From: Aquabacterium sp.
GTDB lineage: Bacteria > Pseudomonadota > Gammaproteobacteria > Burkholderiales > Burkholderiaceae_C
NCBI RefSeq assembly: GCF_030652515.1
Contig: NZ_JAUSAR010000082.1
Span: forward strand, 33,597 to 97,596
Length of the DNA stretch: 64,000 nt
Direction of reading: 5' to 3'
The position numbers and the translations under genes are program-made. The notes beneath the pieces are model-generated. The model was not told the origin of the DNA. It made no database searches and saw only the letters and a list, made by a program, of their open reading frames with translations. Positions 25,716 to 33,310 of this stretch are shown piece after piece (position 1 is the stretch's first letter; each line of letters opens with the position of its first letter).

Positions 25716-28193
25716 TCAATCAGGGATATAAGTACGCAGTGCGGGCCAGCATTCGGCTGAAATGCCTTTAGCCAAAAAGTCATCGATTTGTTCTGGAAGA
25801 TAGCCTGCCTGCGTCAGGATGTCCACGCTGTGTTGCCCTGGCGCAGGCGCGTGGGCAATGCGCCTCTGTTGGGCATACGCGAAGCGCATCCACGTGGCAT
25901 CTGGGGCGAAATAAGACTCGCCCGCTGGATGACGGACCCGGACGATGCAGCCCGATACCTGGGTCGGATCAATGAGCGAGCCGCGACTCTCCGCCTCGAC
26001 AGCACTGCTGCGCAGATGGCGCGCCGACAGCACGGCCTGCGCCACAAGCCCGCGTCCGCGCGCCCAAGCAACAGCGGCCTCCACGTCTCGTTTGCTCATT
26101 TCGCGCGTCAGCCATGCCCGAGCCTGCTCAGGAGTGGTCGGCACATCAGGAGGCGCGCCGGCTGGACCAGCGTCAACGTGCACCCAGCCACCACGTGCAC
26201 GGTACAGGCGATCGAAGACCTCACCCCCCAGTGCTGCCAATCCCGTGGGCGTTGCTTGCTCAGGATTGCAGACCTGCGGCAGTTGTACCCAGCCCGCCGT
26301 GCGCACCAAGGATGTCCGCGCGACAAGACAGTGATCGCCTTGGCTGCGTGCGACCAATCCCAGCACCGCACCGAACGCCGCAGAGTACCCAGTGAAATAG
26401 TCGATGCAGGACGCAATGCCGTGCACCGCCGGAGCCTGCTCGCTGCCGAAGCGCTGCATGACGCCCGTCAGGGCCTGGATGACCGGATCGTAGGCGGGGC
26501 GGCCTTCCCAGCCGCCAGCTTGGGTGCCGCCATAAGCAGTCACGGCTGAGACCACCGTGCTCTCGTTGATCGCATGCACTTGCTCGGGGGCCACACCCAG
26601 GCGCCGAGCCTGATCAGGGAGCTTGTTGTAGAGCAGGACATCGGTCTCGGGCAGCAGGCTATGGATCGCTTCACGCCCTGACGGCTGGTGGAGGTCGAGC
26701 GCCAAGCTGCGCTTGCCCTGGTTGACTTCCATGCCCAGCAAGAGCGTCATCCTCGGCCCCATCCGGGGCGTGACGGCACACACGTGGATGACCTCAGCAC
26801 CCAGTTCTGCCAGTGTCCGGCCCGCCGCAGGGCCCGCGATGACATTGGCCAGGTCAAGGACACGCACACCCGCCAGGGGCGCTTGGCGCGCGCCATTTTT
26901 GTCGCCTGACTGGGCCACGGCCGAGAACGCTTTGGCCGTGGCCCAGCCTTGGGTCGACACCTTGCTCAGATCGTTGGCCAAAACCGCCTGAGTCGAGCAA
27001 CGCATGCCTTCGACATCGACCTGAGGCGCTGGCTGAATCATGGTCTTACCAGCCGCGGTGGTGCGTTTGACCAGAATCCCGCTGTCGTGCATCACAGGCA
27101 TCGACAACCAGTCCGGGAGGCTGCGCTGGCGGACCGCTGGTATGCCAGCGAGCGCCAGTCGTTCACCCCAATCATCGGCCGTGGCGGTGGCGAAGCGACG
27201 TTTCAGCAAGGTCCTGAGCGCCCTCCACTTGGCTGAGGTGCCGCGGTAGGCGGTGATGTTGTTGCGCGTCGGCGGCACGTCCAGCACGTGACCGAAGACG
27301 AAGCCAAGACGTTCGACTTCCTCGTGCATGCCCATCACGGCCACCAGCTTGGCGATGTGGTTGGCGTTGTCGATGGCACAGATGAAGAGTTGCTGACCGT
27401 CGCCGCACACATAGTTGCGGAACAGGGGAGGCATCATCCTCGCCACCAGGTCATGCGTCTTGGCCACCATGCCAGCCGGCAACCGGCGAAGGGAAACCCG
27501 ATCAAGCCACCGGCGTGAGACTGGTGGCGCGTTGTAGCGCGCCGGCTGATCGGCAATCTGGAAAATCACCCCTGCCGCCGCCGACATCGCGGCGTCCATC
27601 AGCGGCACTTCGATCCGGTCGCCGTGTCCATGAGATTGGCGCGCATAAAGCGCCGCCAGCGCGGAAATCGCGCCCCAAAGCCCGGCGTAAACGGAAGGCA
27701 GCGCCAATGGCGTGTAGATGGGAGGAAGATCAACCGCAGCGCCCCCGATGGCCAAATCGGTGTACAAACCGCTGGCCGCATTGACCGAGCCGTCCCACAC
27801 CGGCAGAGGTGCACGCGGATCGTGTCGGCTGTAACCCGGCATCGAGACATAGATGACGCCGGGATTCACGGCCGCAATGGCTTCGTAGCCCAGGCCCAGA
27901 CGCGCCATGACACCCGGCCGGAAGTTCTCCAGGATCACATCGCACTCAGAAGCAAGCGCGAATATTCGTTGCCGCTCAGCCATGTCTTTGAGATCAGCAT
28001 CGACACTGCGTTTGCCACGAGCAAGAGCGGCCTCGGTGTTGCTGTCCCACATTTTGGCGCGTGGATTCCTGACCTGAATCACCTCCGCGCCTTGGTCGGC
28101 AAGAAAGACGCCGGCCAGCGGGCCCGCAATGTAGTGGCCAAAATCCAGGACACGCAGCCCCGCCAACGGACCTTTCTTGATGGTCATGCACAT
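25716..28193 (-). CDS. Double-length CaiB/BaiF (family III) CoA-transferase
   Basis: This 825-residue protein contains two tandem family III CoA-transferase units. Unit one begins LAGLRVLDFGHYIAGPLAGVFL (residues about 9-30) and unit two LAGVRVLDLANVIAGPAAGRTL (about 430). Each carries a later NPGVIYVSMPGYSRHD- or TVVSAVTAYGGTQAGG-type block. Normal family members are about 400 aa and work as interlocked dimers, so this fusion may fold as a single-chain dimer. By eye, the position of the catalytic Asp (VDVS-type motif) reads IEVPLMDAA in unit one and LVARTSL in unit two, so neither has the usual Asp there. An alternative ATG is 6 nt downstream. It heads a leftward run towards the Crp/Fnr gene. 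Confidence 0.8.
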   Translation of the reverse strand: MCMTIKKGPLAGLRVLDFGHYIAGPLAGVFLADQGAEVIQVRNPRAKMWDSNTEAALARGKRSVDADLKDMAERQRIFALASECDVILENFRPGVMARLGLGYEAIAAVNPGVIYVSMPGYSRHDPRAPLPVWDGSVNAASGLYTDLAIGGAAVDLPPIYTPLALPSVYAGLWGAISALAALYARQSHGHGDRIEVPLMDAAMSAAAGVIFQIADQPARYNAPPVSRRWLDRVSLRRLPAGMVAKTHDLVARMMPPLFRNYVCGDGQQLFICAIDNANHIAKLVAVMGMHEEVERLGFVFGHVLDVPPTRNNITAYRGTSAKWRALRTLLKRRFATATADDWGERLALAGIPAVRQRSLPDWLSMPVMHDSGILVKRTTAAGKTMIQPAPQVDVEGMRCSTQAVLANDLSKVSTQGWATAKAFSAVAQSGDKNGARQAPLAGVRVLDLANVIAGPAAGRTLAELGAEVIHVCAVTPRMGPRMTLLLGMEVNQGKRSLALDLHQPSGREAIHSLLPETDVLLYNKLPDQARRLGVAPEQVHAINESTVVSAVTAYGGTQAGGWEGRPAYDPVIQALTGVMQRFGSEQAPAVHGIASCIDYFTGYSAAFGAVLGLVARSQGDHCLVARTSLVRTAGWVQLPQVCNPEQATPTGLAALGGEVFDRLYRARGGWVHVDAGPAGAPPDVPTTPEQARAWLTREMSKRDVEAAVAWARGRGLVAQAVLSARHLRSSAVEAESRGSLIDPTQVSGCIVRVRHPAGESYFAPDATWMRFAYAQQRRIAHAPAPGQHSVDILTQAGYLPEQIDDFLAKGISAECWPALRTYIPD

Positions 28194-28236
28194 CCTTTGA
28201 TTTCACTGGCGGTGCAGAGCTTGTCGGTGAAAGAAT

Positions 28237-29040
28237 TCAATCTCGGAAATAGACGATCTGGTGCGTGCTGGCCAGCAGTTGCCCCCCGTCACCCCAGACT
28301 TCAGCGCTCTGGTCATAGTACCCATTGCGGTAGTTCACCGCTCGAGCACACCCCAAGACATGACGGTCACCCTGCGCGGTCAGCATGGCAGCATCTGCGT
28401 GAAAGTACGTCGTGAGCGAGACGGTGCCAATGGGGGCCAGCACCCGACGCCGGATGAAGATGCGAGGGAAAAAGCAGTCGCAGATGGCCGCCAGCGAGGC
28501 AAAGTCAAGTGGCCGGGGCGGCTCGTCGCGCACCCACAGCTGGCTGTTCGAATTCGATTGTTCTTGCCCATCAAAGCGCATCTCGCCATTCACAAAGCGC
28601 ATGTCGTAGCAATGCACCCAAGGCAGACTGACCTCAACGGGTGTACAGATCAGATCCAAAGCTGAGGGCAGGTCTGAAGGCATCAACACCTCGGGGGCGG
28701 ACCAGGTCTCGCGTCGCACGGCGAACACGGCGGTGGCCGTGGCGGCCACGATGCCACCCTGCGTGAGTTGCAAGATCCAGTGCTGCGTCGAACGGTTGGT
28801 GCGCACTGGATTGGCCACGATCTCGAAGGAGCCGTCCACCAGCGGGCTGGCAAAGTTCACCGTCAAAGAAATGGGCGCCCCCAGCACGTCGGGATGCTGC
28901 AACGCAGCCTTCAGCAGAACGGCACTGGTCGTCCCACCAAAGGGGCCGACCATGTTTGCGTAGGACGGGCTCGTGGCACCCACAAAGCGGCCCGCCTCCA
29001 GGCTCTCAAGCTCAATCGCGGTATCCAAAGCATGCTGCAT
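28237..29040 (-). CDS. Acyl-CoA thioesterase (double hot-dog, TesB-like)
   Basis: This 267-residue protein fits the thioesterase-like/TesB-type acyl-CoA thioesterase superfamily, which hydrolyses acyl-CoA to free acid and CoA. Hot-dog features: YANMVGPFGGTTSAVLLKAA near residue 27 (helix), SLTVNFASPLVDGSFEIVA near 58, and in the second half RRRVLAPIGTVSLTTYFHAD near 200 with AVNYRNGYYDQSAEVWGDGG near the C-terminus. It lies 43 nt upstream of the CaiB/BaiF gene on the same strand and is probably co-transcribed, so both act on CoA esters. The catalytic residue was not identified. Confidence 0.75.
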   Translation of the reverse strand: MQHALDTAIELESLEAGRFVGATSPSYANMVGPFGGTTSAVLLKAALQHPDVLGAPISLTVNFASPLVDGSFEIVANPVRTNRSTQHWILQLTQGGIVAATATAVFAVRRETWSAPEVLMPSDLPSALDLICTPVEVSLPWVHCYDMRFVNGEMRFDGQEQSNSNSQLWVRDEPPRPLDFASLAAICDCFFPRIFIRRRVLAPIGTVSLTTYFHADAAMLTAQGDRHVLGCARAVNYRNGYYDQSAEVWGDGGQLLASTHQIVYFRD

Positions 29041-29077
29041 TCATCTCTCCAATCGGGTGGTTGCTATCGCCGATCCC

Positions 29078-29650
29078 TCAGTCACTTCGAGCTCTCGACC
29101 GGAGCAAAGCATCCACCTGCGCCCGATTCGCCCGGAGGATCTCGCGGCGCGTTGCGTCAGACTTGACCGAGCGAGCCAAGATGACCGCGCCGACGCATTG
29201 AGCGATGACCGCCCAGGCAGCGTTTTCGTCCTTGAGCTCGTCATTCCACACGGAATGCATGTCCTTGAGTCCGTCTTCGATGATGGATTTCACCTCGACA
29301 GGAATGCGTGCCAGCTCGGAGCCCAAGGCTGGCAGCACACAGCCAGCTTCAGGATGCTCGGCATGCGGAACACTCAAGTAGGCCTTGGTGCGTTGGTTCA
29401 AGGTTGAGCCACCGTCGGCCGGCTGTGGTTTGAGCATTGACAGGCTGTACTGCATTTCTTCCCGGATGACCTCTTCCAACAGAGCCTGCTTGGAGGGGAA
29501 ATGGCTGTAGAACGCCCCGGGCGTCAAGCCGATGGCGGACATCAAGGCCTCGACCCCTGTGGAGTCGAAACCACCCTTCTTGACCAGTGCGCGACTGCTG
29601 TCCAGCAGCTTGCGGCGGGTGTCTTCCTTGTGGCTTTTCGAGTAGCGCAT
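29078..29650 (-). CDS. TetR/AcrR-family transcriptional regulator
   Basis: This 190-residue regulator opens with basic residues and an HTH: ALVKKGGFDSTGVEALMSAIGLTPGAFYSHFPSKQALL (residues about 21-58). The remainder resembles the TetR C-terminal domain that carries an SVPHAEHPEAGCVLPAL block. I used the ATG at 29650 (MRYSKSHKE). It is divergent from fdxA-moaA. A pair of 15-bp tandem repeats sits in the shared upstream region and is its likely binding site. The start of the thioesterase gene lies 37 nt after its stop, so it may also head that operon. Confidence 0.84.
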   Translation of the reverse strand: MRYSKSHKEDTRRKLLDSSRALVKKGGFDSTGVEALMSAIGLTPGAFYSHFPSKQALLEEVIREEMQYSLSMLKPQPADGGSTLNQRTKAYLSVPHAEHPEAGCVLPALGSELARIPVEVKSIIEDGLKDMHSVWNDELKDENAAWAVIAQCVGAVILARSVKSDATRREILRANRAQVDALLRSRARSD

Positions 29651-29687
29651 ATGGCTCCTTGACAGAGGGTTCATCGTAACATAACAT

Positions 29688-29717
29688 TCATTTACTAAAC
29701 GATCATTTACTAAACGA
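29688..29717. repeat. Two adjacent 15-bp direct repeats, probable TetR operator
   Basis: TCATTTACTAAACGA occurs twice back to back. Each unit contains the near-palindrome TTTACTAAA. The repeats lie between the TetR gene (start 29650) and fdxA (start 29766), about 38 nt and 49 nt from the two starts. Binding of two regulator dimers is likely but not shown. Confidence 0.6.
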
Positions 29718-29765
29718 GAGCATCCATGTGTCTGCCTTGCAGCCCATTGAACCGAGGAAACATCC

Positions 29766-30104
29766 ATGACCTTTGTAGTGACCGATGCGTGCATTCAATG
29801 CAAATACACCGATTGCGTTGACGTCTGCCCCGTGGACTGCTTCATGGAGGGGCCCAACTTCCTGGTCATTGACCCCAGTGGCTGCATTGATTGCGCAGTG
29901 TGTGTTCCTGAATGCCCGGTAGAAGCCATCTATGCCGAAGAGGACCTTCCACCAGAGCAAGAACACTTTCTGAGGCTCAATGCGGAGATTGCTGCCGCAG
30001 GCAAGTGGCCTGTCATCAATGAGCGAAAGGATCCTTTGCCCGAGCATGCTCAGTTCAAGGACCTCAAGGGCAAGCTCCATTTGCTTGATGGCCATGGGAC
30101 TTGA
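29766..30104 (+). CDS. fdxA: Seven-iron ferredoxin, FdxA type
   Basis: This small electron carrier (112 aa) has a 3Fe-4S and a 4Fe-4S cluster, as in FdxA/FdI ferredoxins. Ligand patterns are [18 protein letters not shown] near residue 9 and [17 protein letters not shown] near 40. The C-terminal extension ([19 protein letters not shown]) is also typical of FdxA. Its 3' end overlaps moaA by 11 to 17 nt, so the two are coupled. It could supply electrons to the radical-SAM MoaA or to the molybdopterin enzyme downstream. The divergent TetR gene probably controls it. Confidence 0.93.
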   Translation: MTFVVTDACIQCKYTDCVDVCPVDCFMEGPNFLVIDPSGCIDCAVCVPECPVEAIYAEEDLPPEQEHFLRLNAEIAAAGKWPVINERKDPLPEHAQFKDLKGKLHLLDGHGT

Positions 30105-31110
30105 ACCAGGGCTTGCTGCGCGAGCCGAGACCGACCAGCTGAAGGATGGTTTCAACCGCGTCATTGACTATCTGCGTGTGTCTGTGACCGATCGCTGTGA
30201 CATGCGCTGCGCCTATTGCATGCCCAAGGCATTCAAAGGATTTCAGGAGCCGGCCAACTGGCTCAGTCATCAAGAAACAGGCCGCCTCGTGAACTTGTTC
30301 GTCGGTCTGGGCATCAGCAAGGTGCGGCTCACAGGAGGGGAGCCTTTGCTGCGTCGGAACCTGCCTGATCTGGTCCGCAACCTGTCTTCTTTGCCCGGCT
30401 TGACAGACCTGTCACTCTCGACCAATGGCGCCCATCTTGTCGCGCACGCCCCTGCTCTGAAGGCCGCCGGTCTGCACCGCCTGAACGTGAGCCTGGACAC
30501 CTTGAAGCCGGCGAAATTCCACGAGATCACCCATCGGGATTGCCTGGAGGATGTGCTGGCGGGAATCCAGCTCGTGCTTGCGCTGGGCTTCAGTCCCATC
30601 AAGATCAACATGGTGGTGCAAGCCGGTGTCAATGACGATGAAGTCGATGACATGCTGCAGTTCGCGGTGGAGCATGGCTTGGTATTGCGTCTGATCGAAA
30701 CCATGCCGATCGGACACGCAGGCCTGGGAAAAACCGCCGTCGATTTGACGGCGCTGACCCGTAGGCTTGTCGAAAAGCACCGGCTCATACCGTACATCGA
30801 GCCAGCTAGAACAGGCCCTGCGCAAAATTGGCGCGTACCCAACAGTTCCGCCATGCTGGGTGTGATTACACCCATGTCTCAACATTTCTGCGCAGCGTGC
30901 AACAGGCTGAGGCTGGGTGTGGACGGAACGCTTTATCCATGCCTTGGCCATAACGACGCAACGCCCCTGGGTCGGATGATGAGGCGCGGTGCGTCGGACG
31001 CTGAATTGATAGAGGCGATCCTGTCGGCCGTGGCGCACAAGCCCGAACGGCACGAGTTTCACGAAAGACCGGAACGGGTTGTGCGGTTCATGTCGGCCAC
31101 GGGCGGCTGA
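30088..31110 (+). CDS. moaA: GTP 3',8-cyclase MoaA (molybdenum cofactor synthesis)
   Basis: This radical-SAM enzyme makes the first intermediate of molybdopterin from GTP, together with MoaC. The SAM-binding 4Fe-4S motif is [10 protein letters not shown] near residue 35, with [14 protein letters not shown] after it. The second cluster, which binds substrate, is [21 protein letters not shown] near residue 265. The protein ends in GG, as MoaA proteins do. I place the start at 30088 or 30094, inside the end of fdxA; the track's 29980 start is in the wrong context. No other Moco-synthesis gene is in the window, so this looks like an accessory copy placed with molybdoenzyme genes. Confidence 0.9.
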   Translation: MAMGLEPGLAARAETDQLKDGFNRVIDYLRVSVTDRCDMRCAYCMPKAFKGFQEPANWLSHQETGRLVNLFVGLGISKVRLTGGEPLLRRNLPDLVRNLSSLPGLTDLSLSTNGAHLVAHAPALKAAGLHRLNVSLDTLKPAKFHEITHRDCLEDVLAGIQLVLALGFSPIKINMVVQAGVNDDEVDDMLQFAVEHGLVLRLIETMPIGHAGLGKTAVDLTALTRRLVEKHRLIPYIEPARTGPAQNWRVPNSSAMLGVITPMSQHFCAACNRLRLGVDGTLYPCLGHNDATPLGRMMRRGASDAELIEAILSAVAHKPERHEFHERPERVVRFMSATGG

Positions 31111-31249
31111 TGGGACGGCACAGGCATGGCACCCCATCGCGGATCGCCGCGGCCTTCTCATTCGATTGGCACATGCAGCATGAAGTTGGCGGCACGAATC
31201 AATCGAAAGCCGTTGTAATCAAATCGTTGAAGCAAAAGGACATCACATC

Positions 31250-32128
31250 ATGACCACGGAAATTGCAAGCGTCGAGATCAAGCCCCGCGAGCGGCTGGAC
31301 TTCAAGCTGGACACTGGATTGCCGCGCTTCTGGAATGGCGGTGATCCGTACAAGACACGCTTTTTCGATGCGATGTCCTTGACGTTTCCCATCGGAGAGC
31401 GCTATTTCATCAGCACGGTCCGGGCCTACCGCGATGACATCAAGGATCCGAAGCTGGCCGCGGAAGTGAAGGACTTCATTCGCCAGGAGGCGCAGCACGG
31501 CATGGTGCACGCCCAGTTCAATGACATGCTGGCCGAGCAAGGCATGGCGGTTCGCTGGACAGAACGCTTTCTTGAACGCAAGTTCAAATGGCAGAGCAGT
31601 CGTTGGTCCAAGGCTTTCAACCTGTCTTACACGGCCGCCGCAGAACACCTGACGGCCATGATGGGCACCACCTTCGTCCAGCGTCCCGAGATGTTCAAGA
31701 ACGCTGATCCGCGAATGGTCGCCATCTACGCCTGGCATTCGATCGAAGAGATCGAGCACAAGGCCGTGGCCTTCGATGTGCTGACGAAGGTCGCCAAGGC
31801 GAACTATTTCACACGCATCGCAGGCCTGATCTATTTCAGCATCGAGTATCCCATTGGCAACTGGTGGAGTGTGAATCAGATGCTGAAGGCCGATGGCTTT
31901 GGTGCATGGGCCCGCACCAAGATGCTGCTGAAGGGGGCCTGGTGGCTGTACAAGCCGGGCGGTGTATTCATGCCGGTCCTGGGCTATTACCTGTCGTACT
32001 TCAAGCCCGGATTCCATCCCTGGCAACACAAGGAGATGCCCGGCTACGAATCCTGGGTGCATACCTACGAAAAGACGGGCGACCCCATCAAGGCCTCCGA
32101 AGTGTTCCAGGGTCCCTTGACCACGTGA
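31250..32128 (+). CDS. Predicted metal-dependent hydrolase, PF10118 type (ferritin-like helices)
   Basis: This 292-residue protein belongs to the PF10118 predicted metal-dependent hydrolase family, which is helical and probably binds two metal ions. Candidate ligands are in FIRQEAQHGMVH near residue 79, TAAAEHLTAMM near 127 and HSIEEIEHKAVAFDV near 163, an E-x2-H spacing like di-iron proteins. Later hydrophobic stretches (IAGLIYFSIEYPIGNWW, GGVFMPVLGYYLSYF) suggest membrane association. The family's reaction is not established. It starts 140 nt after moaA and precedes an AraC gene on the same strand. Confidence 0.8.
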   Translation: MTTEIASVEIKPRERLDFKLDTGLPRFWNGGDPYKTRFFDAMSLTFPIGERYFISTVRAYRDDIKDPKLAAEVKDFIRQEAQHGMVHAQFNDMLAEQGMAVRWTERFLERKFKWQSSRWSKAFNLSYTAAAEHLTAMMGTTFVQRPEMFKNADPRMVAIYAWHSIEEIEHKAVAFDVLTKVAKANYFTRIAGLIYFSIEYPIGNWWSVNQMLKADGFGAWARTKMLLKGAWWLYKPGGVFMPVLGYYLSYFKPGFHPWQHKEMPGYESWVHTYEKTGDPIKASEVFQGPLTT

Positions 32129-32165
32129 TGCAGGGCTTCCCCCATACCGTAGAGGTGGTCAAGTC

Positions 32166-33236
32166 GTGTCCGAGCGCATTCTTAGAAATCTGACGTTCCC
32201 CGTGCAGTACCTGGAAATCGGCGAGTCCTTGGCCCGAGAGGGTGGACACGATCTTCAAGCACTGTACCGGTACTGCGGTATTGACCTGCCAACGCCCTTC
32301 ATGCCGTGGCAGACCATCAACGGCAAGCAAATGCAGCTGGCGTTGGCGTACTTCCTGAAAATGTGCCCCCCGGGTCGGCCTCCGCTGGTCACGTTCATGG
32401 AGCATTTTCCGTTGACGACCCACGGACCGATCGGCATGTTGGCCATCACTTCCGCCACCTTGGGAGAAGCCCTGCAGGGCGCGCTGACCTACGCGCCCTT
32501 GGTCATGCCCGCTTTCAGCATGCGACGCCAAGACCTGGGTGGCGAGGTGCACACGATCGTGGAACAGCAATGCGATTTCGGGGTCATCAATGACTTCTTC
32601 ACTGAAACGGTGGTGACAGCGCCTTTGAAGATCATGCCGTTCCTGACCGAGAAGATCACCGGCGCCTCGGTGCACCTCATGCATGGTCCCACGGGCGACC
32701 CAGCCGATTACGAAGCGGCCTTCGGGTTGAAGTTTTTCTTCAATGCGCGTCAGAACAAATTCGTCTTTCCCACGAAGGCCCTGGCCATTCCGCTCATCGC
32801 GCGCAGCCGGGCGTCGCATTTGCTGATGAAGGCCACGTTGGAGCAACAGTACGTGGCCGCTCATGGCCTGAAACCCTTGACGCAAGAAGTCAGGCGAATG
32901 CTGCATGCTGCCCTTGTCCAGAAGCAGGTGCTGGACGCCGACGGGTTGGCGCGAGCCTTGGCCATGTCACCACGCACCTTGAGCCGACGCATCAAAGCTG
33001 AGGGCTCGACGCTGCCACAGTTGCGCAGCGAGGTGGGCGTCGAATATGCCGAGATGCTGCTCCTGCAAACGGAAAAACCGATTGCTCAGATCGCACAGTC
33101 CGTCGGATTCGCCGATGCCGCCGCATTCACACGCGCTTTCAAGCGCACGACGGGACAGACCCCATCGCTTTGGCGACTGAGCCGCAAGGCCACCGAGATC
33201 CGCACGGCCCCGGCCTTGCTGACCCAGGTCGAATGA
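32166..33236 (+). CDS. AraC-family regulator with arabinose-binding-like N-terminus (OruR type)
   Basis: This 356-residue regulator starts at a GTG (32166). Residues about 15-210 form the Arabinose_bd-type domain (PVQYLEIGESLAREGG, PFMPWQTINGKQMQLAL). The AraC helix-turn-helix pair is at the C-terminus: DADGLARALAMSPRTLSRRIKAEG near 260 and PIAQIAQSVGFADAAAFTRAFKR near 312. It lies 37 nt after the PF10118 gene and 74 nt before the molybdopterin oxidoreductase, all rightward. It probably responds to a compound handled by these enzymes. The ligand is unknown. Confidence 0.87.
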   Translation: MSERILRNLTFPVQYLEIGESLAREGGHDLQALYRYCGIDLPTPFMPWQTINGKQMQLALAYFLKMCPPGRPPLVTFMEHFPLTTHGPIGMLAITSATLGEALQGALTYAPLVMPAFSMRRQDLGGEVHTIVEQQCDFGVINDFFTETVVTAPLKIMPFLTEKITGASVHLMHGPTGDPADYEAAFGLKFFFNARQNKFVFPTKALAIPLIARSRASHLLMKATLEQQYVAAHGLKPLTQEVRRMLHAALVQKQVLDADGLARALAMSPRTLSRRIKAEGSTLPQLRSEVGVEYAEMLLLQTEKPIAQIAQSVGFADAAAFTRAFKRTTGQTPSLWRLSRKATEIRTAPALLTQVE

Positions 33237-33310
33237 ACAGCGATGTCCAAGCATGGAATGCCATGCATGGCTCGCTGAAACCCTTTTGAGATGCTGCAAA
33301 GGCCAACCCT

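Noticed and set aside
29980-30087. Early start for moaA inside fdxA
   Set aside because: The extra residues are the other frame of fdxA and unlike any MoaA; the start at 30088 or 30094 fits.
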